Of a stretch of DNA of 26,850 nt, positions 1-9,692 are shown piece by piece; the first letter of the stretch is position 1, and every line of letters starts with the position of its first letter. Origin of the DNA: Paulinella micropora (lineage: Eukaryota; Cercozoa; Imbricatea; Euglyphida). Under the pieces are notes generated by a model. It was not told the DNA's origin, did not search any database, and worked only from the letters and a program-made list of their open reading frames with translations. A program made the translations under genes and the position numbers. The stretch lies in assembly GCA_009731375.1 (NCBI GenBank), contig BJOX01000054.1, positions 673,985-700,834 on the forward strand, in the 5' to 3' direction.

Positions 1-615
1 ATGCTTAAACTGTTTGTTGGTGCTACGCACTGCTTTGCCGGGCGCTCGGGGCTTGTTGATTTTCCAACACCGCTCAGCGTATACGAGAGTATCAGATACA
101 AAGGTTATTCCTTCCAACATCCAATAACCTGGCAGTCCAGATGGGCCCGTTGCAAAAGCAATTAGCCTATCCTCGGCTGCGGCAAGGTTCTTGCTCAGCA
201 ACTCTTGTTGATGCTGCTCTTCCTGTTCCTGACTCCTGCTCCTGCTCCTACTGGTTCTACTAGGGCTTCTGCTGCTCCTGCTCCTACTAGGGCTTCTGCT
301 GATCCTCCTGGTTCTACTCCCACTGCTACTTTCGCTCCCGCTCCTTCTTCTGCAGCGAGACCTTTCCTTGCCTTCCTCGTCTAATGCTTGAAGGTTCTTG
401 CTCTGCAACTCTTGACTCCTGCTCCTGCTCCTACTAGGGCTTCTGCTGCTCGTCCTGCTTATACTCCCACTGCTACTTTCGCTCCCGCTTCTACTTCTTG
501 AGCGAGACTTTTCCTTGCCTTCCTCGTCTAATGGCTGAATAAGAATACCGTCCTCTTGATCGGCCAAAATTTCTGAAACTTCTTGCTCATACTCGTCTTC
601 TTGTTCTTCAGTCAT
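1..615 (-). CDS. Arg/Ser-rich (SR-like) protein, N-terminal part, runs off the left edge
   Basis: The minus strand is open for 205 codons from an ATG at 615-613 to the window edge, and an in-frame TAA lies three codons upstream of that ATG, which fixes the start. Residues 1-35 are acidic (it begins MTEEQEDEYEQEVSEILADQ). Residues 37-68 and 85-128 are two Arg/Ser-rich blocks full of RS, SRSP and SGSESSSGS. Each is preceded by LDEEGKE, so the module has been duplicated in tandem. A Gln/Glu-rich stretch (129-140) follows, then ordinary sequence without low complexity (141-205). RS domains are known from splicing factors and related nuclear RNA-binding proteins, where the serines are phosphorylated. 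No RRM or other RNA-binding domain is visible in this fragment, so the specific role is unknown. Because the end is missing, an intron in the last part cannot be excluded. I see nothing else that looks like a host gene in the window. Confidence 0.7.
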   Translation of the reverse strand, partial: MTEEQEDEYEQEVSEILADQEDGILIQPLDEEGKEKSRSRSRSGSESSSGSISRTSSRSPSRSRSRSQELQSKNLQALDEEGKERSRCRRRSGSESSSGSRTRRISRSPSRSRSSRSPSRTSRSRSRSQEQEEQHQQELLSKNLAAAEDRLIAFATGPSGLPGYWMLEGITFVSDTLVYAERCWKINKPRAPGKAVRSTNKQFKH

Positions 616-660
616 TGATCCTTATCCCAGAACAGAACCCCATAATTCAACAATATTGAG

Positions 661-1246
661 GTGCATACGCAAGCATGCACACACATACATACATACATAC
701 ATACGCATACATATATACACATACAAACATACATACACATACATACATACATAGTATTACACATACATACATACATACATACATATTGCATATATTGCAT
801 TATTACATATACATACATACATACACACATATACATACATACGTATACATACAAACATACATACATGCATGCATGGCCTTGCATACAATGTCATACAATA
901 TACATACATACATACATACATACATACACACATACATCATGGTATTACACACACACACACATACATACATACATACATACATACATACATACATACATAC
1001 ATGCATACATACATACATACATACAACATACATACATACATACATACCGTCGTACGTAAGCACATAACATACGTACATACATACATATATATATTATACA
1101 TACATACATACATGCATACATACATACATAGTATTACAACACACACCACACATACACACATACATACATACAGTATGCATGTATGCATACATACATAGTA
1201 TTACAACACACACCACACATACACACATACATACATACAGTATGCA
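661..1246. repeat. (CATA)n tetranucleotide array
   Basis: The sequence is dominated by CATA units with occasional CACA interruptions and short unique inserts such as gtattac. A unit of about 65 bases (about 1132-1187 and 1197-1250), containing gtattacaacacacaccac and ending cagtatgcatgta, is duplicated in tandem. Open frames through this array are translations of the repeat (Tyr-Ile-His-Thr) and are not genes. Confidence 0.95.
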
Positions 1247-1806
1247 TGTATGTATGTATGTCTGTATGTTCTGTATGACTTGTATGTATGCATGTCTGTC
1301 TATCTGTATGTATGTCTGTATGTCTGTATGTATGCATGTCTGTATGTATGTCTGTATGTATGTATGTATGTATGTATGTATAACCTATGTGTATGTATGT
1401 ATGGTATGTATGTATGTACATATTTATATGTATGTGTATGTGTATGTATGTCTGTGTATGTATGTATGGTATGTATGTATGTACATATGTATGTATGTAT
1501 GTATGTGTATGTATGTATGTCTGTATGTTCTGTATGACTGTCTGTATGTATGCATGCCTGTCTGTCTGTATGTATGTCTGTATGCCTGTATGTATGTATG
1601 TATGCATGTCTGTATGTATGTCTGCATGTATGTATGTATGTATGTATGTATGTATAACGTATGTGTATGTATGTATGGTATGTATGTATGTACATATTTA
1701 TGTATAACGTATGTGTATGTATGTATGGTATGTATGTATGTACATATTTATGTATGTGTATGTGTATGTATGTCTGTGTATGTATGTATGGTATGTATGT
1801 ATGTAC

Positions 1807-1837
<31 letters not shown>

Positions 1838-1940
1838 TGTATGTCATTGTATGTATGCATATATGTATGTATGTATGTATGAATGAGTGTATGTATGTGT
1901 ATGTATGTATGTAATGTATGTATGTATGTATGTATGTATA
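1247..1940. repeat. (TATG)n tetranucleotide array, reverse complement of the preceding array
   Basis: At about 1247 the strand polarity of the repeat flips from CATA to TATG. Higher-order units are visible: gtataac-gtatgtgtatg modules recur near 1378, 1650 and 1700, and modules with ggtatgtatgtatgtacata recur near 1408, 1468, 1678, 1728 and 1790. This points to expansion by unequal exchange or slippage of longer units. No gene is supported here. Confidence 0.95.
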
Positions 1941-1964
1941 TGCAGCATACATATTTATGTAACA

Positions 1965-2012
1965 TGCATATGTATGCATACATCATGTACATGATGTATG
2001 CATACATATGCA
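1965..2012. repeat. perfect 48-bp palindrome
   Basis: Two 24-base arms meet at a central TGTACA with no spacer, and every base pairs when read by eye. It starts tgcatatgtatgcatacatc and mirrors that at the other end. It lies at the end of the TATG array and is made of related TATG/CATA units, so it probably arose from the array. It could extrude as a cruciform. Confidence 0.85.
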
Positions 2013-2215
2013 CATATATATGTGTAACATTGACACACACCACCACACACACCACACAAACCACACATACACACACATACAATATGACAATATGACAATA
2101 TGGCTGGATTTAAGGGTACCCTTTAGCTTAAGCTAGATGGAGGTGAGATATTGAAAAATAGAGGTCACTTTCAATACATAATATGCAGACTCTCTCTCGG
2201 AGAGGAGAGAGAGAG
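2013..2215. other. short CA-rich repeat and unique sequence before a gap
   Basis: There are CACA/CCACA repeats to about 2085, a short tandem of aatatgac near 2081-2100, then unique sequence ending in a GA-rich stretch at the gap. I see no gene. Confidence 0.6.
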
Positions 2216-2711
2216 NNNNNNNNNNNNNNNNNNNNNNNNNNNNNNNNNNNNNNNNNNNNNNNNNNNNNNNNNNNNNNNNNNNNNNNNNNNNNNNNNNNNN
2301 NNNNNNNNNNNNNNNNNNNNNNNNNNNNNNNNNNNNNNNNNNNNNNNNNNNNNNNNNNNNNNNNNNNNNNNNNNNNNNNNNNNNNNNNNNNNNNNNNNNN
2401 NNNNNNNNNNNNNNNNNNNNNNNNNNNNNNNNNNNNNNNNNNNNNNNNNNNNNNNNNNNNNNNNNNNNNNNNNNNNNNNNNNNNNNNNNNNNNNNNNNNN
2501 NNNNNNNNNNNNNNNNNNNNNNNNNNNNNNNNNNNNNNNNNNNNNNNNNNNNNNNNNNNNNNNNNNNNNNNNNNNNNNNNNNNNNNNNNNNNNNNNNNNN
2601 NNNNNNNNNNNNNNNNNNNNNNNNNNNNNNNNNNNNNNNNNNNNNNNNNNNNNNNNNNNNNNNNNNNNNNNNNNNNNNNNNNNNNNNNNNNNNNNNNNNN
2701 NNNNNNNNNNN
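2216..2711. other. assembly gap (496 N)
   Basis: This is an unbroken run of N that begins inside a GA dinucleotide repeat. Open frames crossing it have no coding support. Confidence 0.99.
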
Positions 2712-2779
2712 TTCGATCAAGAAGGAGAAGAACTCTCTTCATGTTTTGCTCTGTGTGATGGGTTTCCATGTCCTTTCAC

Positions 2780-2822
2780 GATGTATGCCCTAAATTCATA
2801 TAATGAATTTAGGGCATTCATC
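2780..2822. repeat. hairpin A (near-perfect inverted repeat)
   Basis: Arms at 2785-2799 and 2803-2817 (atgccctaaattcat and its complement) pair perfectly around a 3-base loop. After one T/T mismatch the stem extends by four more pairs (gatg with catc). The core resembles the centre of hairpin B at 3083-3211, so the two are copies of one repeat family. Confidence 0.8.
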
Positions 2823-3082
2823 AAGTTATGTAAATAAAAGTTATGTGTCAACGCAAATGATGATGCTCACTGTAAGAACTCCAAACGAGTGGTACGGTTG
2901 CTTTGCATTCATCACATTACGATTGAGATAAATCACCTGTTGTGTTTTGAGACGTTACATATTATACATATAATATCTAACTAAGTTGTTTACCGTTTAT
3001 TACACTACATAATTACTCTGTTTTCATTAATTCGAAAGTTGAGGATGCTCATCATAATCATGCAACATGCATGCAGATTGGT
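2823..3082. other. unique AT-rich sequence between hairpins
   Basis: This is single-copy looking sequence with no convincing open frame, RNA gene or repeat beyond the flanking hairpins. Confidence 0.5.
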
Positions 3083-3211
3083 CGCCATCGTCTGTGTAAA
3101 TCCTGTATCTTGAGTGACACGTTTCGATTGATACCCTAACTTCATGATATTAAATTAGGGCATTAATCAAAATATGTCACTTACGACTCATGATTCACAC
3201 AAACGATGGCG
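3083..3211. repeat. hairpin B (long imperfect inverted repeat)
   Basis: An arm starting cgccatcgtctgtgt at 3083 pairs with an arm ending acaaacgatggcg at 3211, giving about 60 bp of stem at roughly 80% identity by eye, with a very short loop near 3147. The centre (ccctaacttcat ... aaattagggcatt) matches hairpin A. It looks like a small foldback or MITE-like repeat. No ORF lies inside, and target duplications were not identified. Confidence 0.7.
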
Positions 3212-3262
3212 CCCGATGTAATATATATATATGCCTGTATATGTGCGTATGCGCATATATAG

Positions 3263-3594
<332 letters not shown>

Positions 3595-3699
3595 TTTTAG
3601 AAGGCAGATTGTAGATGTATGACTATGTAATCTTCGAAAAGTTTCTTAGATTGAATAAACACAAACAGAGTCTTCCTTCATCTTCTACCCCAAAAAATT

Positions 3700-3764
3700 C
3701 TTCGTCTTCTTCTTCTTCTTCTTCTTCTTCTTCTTCTTCTTCTTCTTCTTCTTCTTCTTCTTCT

Positions 3765-3796
<32 letters not shown>

Positions 3797-4145
3797 CTCT
3801 TCTTCGTCTTTTTCCTCTTCTTCTTCATCTTCTTTTTCTTCTCTAGCTCGGATCCGGACGCACAAGCGCTCAGTTGATGGTGCACGTGTGAGCACGCGAC
3901 AGAATCATTCTTCTTCTTCTTCTTCTTCTTCTTCTTCTTCTTCTTCTTCTTCTTCTTCTTCTTCCACTCTATCACGCACGCGCAAGCATTCTGAACACGT
4001 GAGCAAGCGACAGAAAATTTTCAGTTCTTTTTCTCTTTCTTCCTCTAACTCTTTCTCTTCCTCCTTCTCTGCTTCTTCTTCTTCTTCTTCTTCTTCTTCT
4101 TCTTCTTCTTCTTCTTCTTCTTCTTCTTCTTCTTCTTCTTCTTCT
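3700..4145. repeat. three (TTC)n arrays with related spacers
   Basis: TTC arrays lie at about 3700-3840, 3907-3964 and 4072-4145. The spacers after the first two arrays resemble one another (cacaagcgctcag...gagcacgcgacagaa and cgcaagcattct...gagcaagcgacagaa), so a unit of array plus spacer appears duplicated. Read on the plus strand this gives poly-Ser separated by Arg/His/Lys-rich segments, in an open frame from 3615 to 4244. It may be the 5' coding part of the decayed gene that follows, but composition alone cannot prove coding. Confidence 0.75.
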
Positions 4146-4146
4146 G

Positions 4147-5059
4147 TAACTGCTGTGGCTATGCCAACTTCTCTTACTTCTGTCTTTGATACTGTCTGTT
4201 GGCGGTCCTTTAGCTTTTTTCAATCAACAAGTGCGTCAGCATGAACAACTTATCCAACAGCTCATTGCTACTGTTTCTCCTACCTGATGCAGAAAAACTT
4301 CACATGTTGCTCTTTCTGTTGGTGCGCTTCAGTCAACATCGGCTCCCGACCTTGAGCAACGAGCGTTAAGGAGGCGCGCAAAGCAAGCAGCTGAATTCTT
4401 CAAGGATGTCTTGGAATCGATCAATCATGATAGTCAAAAGAAGAGGGCTGGAGCTGCTCCCCTGACGATCGAGGATGTCTTGCAGCGAAGCGAGACATGG
4501 AAACGAGTTCTTGAACGCGCAGAAGAGGTCAACATCCTACTATCTAAATTATGACATGCTAATGCAATCAAACATTTTCTACCTACTGCAGGTAGAAATA
4601 CACAAGAAGCTATCCGAAAACGCAATCACGCCAGCGAAGATGCGTGGTAGCACGTTCACCGAAACAGTTGTTGGAGTTCTAGGTATGTTGCAGTGTCTTT
4701 TGCTATGAGTAAAAATGTTAATTTTCTACATATGCACATGTGCTGCCGCGCCGCGCTACTCCTGTTATATGTGTTGATTCTGTATGTTCATGATCAACAT
4801 ATGCACGGTACGTATTTTGTTGTTGCTGCTGTTATTGCTGTTGTTGCTGTTGTTGCTGTTGCTGTTCTTGTTTAATATTTTGTTGTTGTTGTTTGTTAAA
4901 GCAAGGGGCATCCCTCGACTGCGAGCAGCCAGCATGTTTGATGTTTCTCTAAGCAGTCTGGATAAATGCAAGAGAAGATACCTAGAAAGATCAGTCAATC
5001 CTGGTATCGGGAAATCTCTATTTGAGACTTTGCAGCAAAAACCCGGTGGTAATGTTTAA
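4147..5059 (+). pseudogene. 5' part of a decayed transposase-like gene, interrupted by piggyBac
   Basis: Coding-looking sequence continues from the Ser-rich region. A frame carrying GGPLAFFNQQVRQHEQLIQQ starts near 4201 and runs to 4527. It is shifted relative to the Ser-rich frame and holds an in-frame TGA at about 4285. A 64-base intron (4528-4591, ending ctactgcag), an exon at 4592-4682, a second intron (4683-4901, GTATGT donor, pyrimidine/TTG-rich, ending taaag) and an exon from 4902 keep one reading frame when spliced. The last part (LRAASMFDVSLSSLDKCKRR) runs up to the TTAA where piggyBac is inserted. The donor of the first intron (GTCAAC) is weak. The piece at 7943-10710 is the likely continuation. 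I do not recognise the N-terminal sequence. The breaks make a functional gene unlikely. Confidence 0.5.
5056..5059. repeat. piggyBac target-site duplication TTAA, left copy
   Basis: TTAA directly abuts the left terminal repeat. The matching TTAA is at 7943-7946. Duplication of TTAA is the hallmark of piggyBac insertion. Confidence 0.9.
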
Positions 5060-5088
5060 GTTCCCAGGCCCGGTTTCCAATTGGAAAC
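5060..5088. repeat. piggyBac left end: terminal repeat plus subterminal palindrome
   Basis: GTTCCC at the tip is followed by gtttccaattggaaac at 5073-5088. A second perfect copy of the palindrome is at 5263-5278, just beyond the transposase stop codon. These are candidate transposase-binding sites. Confidence 0.8.
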
Positions 5089-5282
5089 GATATTAATTTA
5101 CTTTCCGGCACAAGAAAAAATAATAAAATGATATTTATTTATTGAAAATTACTTATATTATGAACAAACTAGACATAAAGTCATCAAAATTTTAATACAA
5201 AACTTAAAAATGAAAATGTTCTTCTCAGGCCGCCCCCTCACACCTAAGTCACACAAAAGACTGTTTCCAATTGGAAACGACA

Positions 5283-7686
5283 TTAATAATCACCTGAAAC
5301 AAACCCCCTTTTCTTTTTCCTCGGGTCTCCATGCTTAATGTGCCACGCATGACACCCGCGACCCTTAGTCCCACACAGCGGCATCTCGGGCCCGCAGGTC
5401 TCACAATAAAATGACGTGATGATCTTGGATGAACTTCCCTTAACAAACTTACATACCCTGCATCTGCGTCTTTTCGGCCTTGCGGTGGATTGATTCCACG
5501 ACTCCCCTGCCTCCCTTTTGCGTCGAATTGCATCACTCATAGCCACCAGAGGGTACATAGCTAATTTCGTGTGAGGAAGGTTTGGTTCGGGACCTCGGAG
5601 GTTCTCGCTAGCCGGGCTAAGCATAGCCCAATCAATCTCAGAGGCTTTTTTGGCTGTTAAGAGCTCGTTTGCAACCAAATTTTTGAAAAAGCCTGGCCTG
5701 GTGGTTCCTTTCGAACGCAGATAAGTAGAGATGGTCGTGGTACTGAAGTGCATGTAATGAAGGTAAGCGTTGGTCATAACAAAGTCCATCAAAATCAAGA
5801 AATCGTTAACTTTCCAATCCCGCACAACGACATTCAAATTCATGTTTGCGTGCCCTTGACGAAGAGAGTTGAAGCGATCCACCGCATTGAAACATTCGTA
5901 GTACTTAGCAACCACGTCACACCGCGAAACAAACGCCGTACGCTTACTGAATCGTGCCTCTCGTGCTTTGCCCCCCAATGTAGTGCCGCAGGTGGCTATG
6001 ATTTGCTGCATATTGTGGTCGTTCTGATTCACTGCCAACAAGCGAATACCATCTTTAGTGCACGTGGCTGACGCCAAATCGCCTTTGTTGTTCCCTCTGG
6101 CATGCCATAAAGTGAATTTGGGATAATTGCGGGTAGCCGTCTTTACCATTCCAATAAAATCTAGCCCATGCACCTTGACAACGACTGCTGTTCGTACACT
6201 AGCAAACCACGAGTCTCCTACAACAATGCGACCTGTACCATGCCACGGCTTGACTAGTCTCACTGTGGTTGCTGTTGTGACACCCCAATCATCTACCCCT
6301 GCCTTTGCACGATCTCGATCTTTTCCTTCTACACATTCCATAGCAATACAGATGCCTGTTTCAACGCAGCAGGTAGTATGGTACTCACGGCCCAAAGGAA
6401 TGGGCTTGCGTGGGACGTACACCTGACCAGGCATTTCTTTGCCTGTCCACTTGCCCATCGACTCGTCGACAGTCAGGCAAGTGCCAGGCATGATGGCATC
6501 ATTGAACTTCTTATTGCACTCTTCCATCAAAAAACGCACAGGCAGAAAGGGATCTTGTTCAGTGGCATCGGGTCCGAAACGCAAGCAGTGAAGGATAGCT
6601 TCGAATCGATTTTTTGACATGAATCTGCCGAAGTTGTCCCCAGGCAAACCGTCTGGCCCTACCTCACCCTCGTCCATCCAATGTCCCCTGCGCCTGCCCC
6701 TATCTGCAACTGAAATTTTGACAAGTAACCCCAGGAAAACAGCAAATTCCTCCTGTGTTATTGCTTTCTTCAACCAAGAGTCTTTCTGTTTAGCTATCTC
6801 CACGTTAGTAAATTCAATCAACCGACTGATAGCTTTTGGAGGCATGAAGTGCATGAAGTGTCTGTCTATGCAAGAAAAGAAAAGACAAGGAAAAAAACAA
6901 AGAAAAACATGACAAGAAGGTGCAAGTAAGTGCAGCAAGCAAAGGAAACATAGACAAGACAAGCACTCGAAATGAATGACTTTGGAACTGAAAATCTCTG
7001 AACACACAAAACTTTTTTCAAACCCAACAGCAACAAATGGTGCACACACATACATACTGTTCAGTGTTGACTGGAAATGAGTGAAAAATGGCAAACAGCA
7101 GAGAGATTGGGAGAAGTTACTGAAGAGGGGAAGCGTTTGCGGCGCCCTGTAGCCTGGTCTTGGGCTGGAAGATCGGTCTGTCTGCACTCCAATCAACAGT
7201 TTGTGGCTCCAACTTCCAATGAAAACCGTTCTTTACCAACTTGGTGTCCTCGTCATACACTTCGCTTTCCTCGCAGGGGCAAATATTGAACCCAGTATGC
7301 GTTTCCTCTTCTCCTACTTCGTCAGTGTCTGAGGCAGACAGATTGTGGTCTGGCTCAGCTTTTTCCTCCTCCTTCCCCTCCTCTTGGTTCTCCTCGACTG
7401 TCTCCTCGTCATCACTGACATCTATGAGGACCTCCTTCAAACTAGCATCAATACAGGAAAAAGCACCCACTGCCTGCTCCTGTTCAGCACGCAGAACATT
7501 GGACGAAAAGAAATAATCCTTGTCGTCCAGATTCAGCGTTACAAGTGCTTTGTGGTGTTTTGTTTCCTTGTCCTTCAATTTCCCAACAAGCCTTATGTCC
7601 CCAAAAACACTTTCTCCAAATTTTCGTCTTGCCCAAGGCTTTCCAAGTTTCACAGCAGGGACCGAAACGCAGCTCCCCACCTCCAT
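5283..7686 (-). CDS. piggyBac transposase (DDE_Tnp_1_7 family), two exons
   Basis: Exon 1 is 7686-7121 and exon 2 is 6861-5283. The 259-base intron (7120-6862) starts GTAACT and ends in a strong pyrimidine tract, tagacag. Splicing removes an in-frame TAA at 7119-7117 and joins the frames exactly, giving 714 residues. Exon 1 begins with a possible SH3/Tudor-like segment (about 5-75), followed by an acidic stretch and the typical pre-catalytic sequence ending RLQGAANASPLQ. Exon 2 holds the catalytic core: D321 (TVDESMGKW), D405 (VVGDSWFAS) and D517 (NAVDRFNSLR), with spacings like those of the piggyBac DDD triad. After a basic segment (ARPKRRRC), a Cys/His-rich C-terminal domain (about 655-700) resembles the zinc-binding domain that contacts the transposon ends. 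The enzyme would cut and rejoin DNA at TTAA by a hairpin mechanism. No inactivating break is visible. Confidence 0.9.
6862..7120 (-). other. predicted intron of the piggyBac transposase gene
   Basis: Donor CA/GTAACT at 7120, acceptor GACAG at 6862, with a T-rich tract just before it. An alternative acceptor four bases earlier (GCATAG) would put exon 2 out of frame, so the downstream AG is preferred. Confidence 0.75.
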
Positions 7687-7897
7687 CTTTTTTCGAAAAA
7701 TGCCTCAGACAATGCAAAAGTGGGAAAAAAGGGGTGGTCAGTCAAATGCCGATTTCTCGAACTTCTACCAACCGTTTTCGGAACAAATTTTACACGTCGC
7801 TTCCCACAGTCTTTCCTGAGCCCTGGAAAACATCGGAAGTCATTAATTGAGCAGAATCCGTGAGAATAAATTTTTGGAAAACCGTTGCCAAAAAACT

Positions 7898-7942
7898 GTT
7901 TCCAATTGGTAACAAAAATTTCCAATTGGAAACTCCGGGAAC
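7898..7942. repeat. piggyBac right end: terminal repeat plus two subterminal palindromes
   Basis: gtttccaattggtaac (7898-7913, one mismatch to the palindrome) and atttccaattggaaac (7918-7933) lie 4 bases apart, followed by the tip ending CCGGGAAC. The end is asymmetric to the left end, where the two copies are about 175 bases apart. Confidence 0.8.
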
Positions 7943-7946
7943 TTAA
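7943..7946. repeat. piggyBac target-site duplication TTAA, right copy
   Basis: TTAA directly follows the right terminal repeat and matches the left copy. Confidence 0.9.
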
Positions 7947-9691
7947 ACAGTAAGAAGAAACGTATCCCTGATGAAGAGAAACTCACGACGAGGAAATTGA
8001 TGTTGGAAAGAAATCCTTCCCGGTCTGGTGATACTAGCGAAATAGCTTGGATGTTGAAGCAGGCAGTGGATTTTTAATTTGATGATTACCGTGCGTGTTT
8101 TGATTCTTTGTTAGTAGTAGCCACGCAGCTGTTTCCCAAGTACAAAGAAGAAGAGTTCCTGCGCGCTACTCCTCGTAATGAGTGGGAACGAAACATGTAA
8201 CTTTATGTGACACACAATGCAACTGGCGTCAAGCAGTACAAGTGTGAACAACGTGGGGTTGAATGCTCCAAAGATATTGCGCGTGCTGCGAACTTGGTGG
8301 AAGGAGATATTGATTTAGGTATGCCTGATCCTTCTGATGAACATGCGGTGGCTGAATCAGACATGGAAGATGATCCGCTTTATTCAAACGATGACAATCT
8401 CTACCGTCCTCGAAGCTACAACACTTTTTATTTCAACATCCTGAAAGGTGTGTCGATCCAGAAGCGGCCTCCAGAGTGTTTATGTGGTATGTGTTCTGGA
8501 CTGCCTTCCTTACGAAGCCAAGTGACTGAGCTTGAAGAGTTGCTTGCAGAAGAGGACGAGCCTGGCACTAATCAGGGTGAGCCCTTGGATGCATGGAAAT
8601 GGGGACACTACAAGAGCCGTGCAAATTGTGTGAAAGAATTGAAGTCACTGAAGGCAAAACTTCAATCACGTAACCAGCATGTGAAATGGAATGCGTCGCA
8701 GCGGCCAGAATCGAAGAGGCGGGAGCAGCACCTGGCACCTCACGAAGCAATGTTGACGCTAGATTTTGGTGGTATTTACGATAGTGATGGTAAGCCAGTA
8801 TCAATCTTTGGTGCAACACTAACCACTCGCATCCCCCCCGCTGAGCAACAAGTTTCATCCTTGCTTCACCAGTATGTGTGGATCATATACGCAAAGCCTA
8901 ATCGTCCTAACACGCAGGCTAACAAGAACGCGAACACCATCAGAATGTGTTTGCGTAAATTAGTAGATCATACTAAAAACGCTCATGACACAGGAAAGGG
9001 CCTGCTACATCAACTATGTCCCAATGTGACGCATCTCATTTTTCGAGGGGACACTTGCAATGATTTCCGCGGGCTACCAGTTTGTTGGTACTACAGCACA
9101 TTCTACAGCGACTTTGGACTGACGGTAGAGTACATTCCTTATTGTCCTCGACATGCGTACGGTCTCACAGACAGTGCTCTTGCACTTCTCAATACCTTCT
9201 TTAACATGCTTAAGAGTGTCTCATTCTTAAGAGGTCCTAAAGCTTTTTATGAAGCCTTGAGACATGCGACCAGCCCAACTGAGGTCTCCGCACGGAGGCT
9301 ACTCAAGCGAACGACCGTTCTGTTTCGGGAGTTCACGCAGTCTCTTTACATCGAGGTTCCCAAGATGTCTGACAGTATCAACTTGGGAAGTGACAAGCTG
9401 GGTGTGATGAAAATCGGATATTTCGATTTCAGCGTTCAAGAAGAGCACGGTCGGATTAGTCATCCGATAGGCATTATGAGGGTTCGTCAGTACGCCAACC
9501 TTGGCATGCATCCTGATGTGCAAAATCCAGCGATAGTCTGGGACATGCGCCCAGGCATGTCCAAGAAGAATTGTCAACCCTGCAGCAACAGGGAGGGACT
9601 GCCAATTCAGCTTACTGTTTATGATTGCAAGACTTCGCGATGTAATTTTGTTCGTCAGCAACATGCAGGTATATGTATATTGCATGCATAA

Positions 9692-9692
9692 G

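Larger units (their letters stand above)
5060..7942 (-). mobile_element. complete piggyBac-family DNA transposon (2,883 bp)
   Basis: The element is bounded by TTAA on both sides. Its ends read GTTCCCAGGCCC on the left and, on the complementary strand, GTTCCCGGAGTT on the right. The strictly shared terminal repeat is therefore short (GTTCCC), followed by subterminal copies of a 16-bp palindrome (gtttccaattggaaac) at 5073-5088 and 5263-5278 on the left and 7898-7913 and 7918-7933 on the right. It carries one gene on the minus strand, whose spliced product has all expected piggyBac catalytic aspartates. Ends, duplication and open frame look intact, so the element may be autonomous or only recently silenced. 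It sits inside an older transposase-like gene. Confidence 0.92.

Noticed and set aside
661-2095. Many overlapping open frames on both strands
   Set aside because: All read the tetranucleotide repeat as Tyr-Ile-His-Thr or Met-Tyr-Val-Cys periods, in all frames at once.
2128-2837. Open frames spanning the 496-N gap
   Set aside because: Most codons are N; the real flanks are short and show no conserved motif.
8060-8210. A nuclear code with TAA as a sense codon
   Set aside because: It would repair two stops in the decayed gene, but frameshifts in the same gene and normal stops elsewhere fit decay better.
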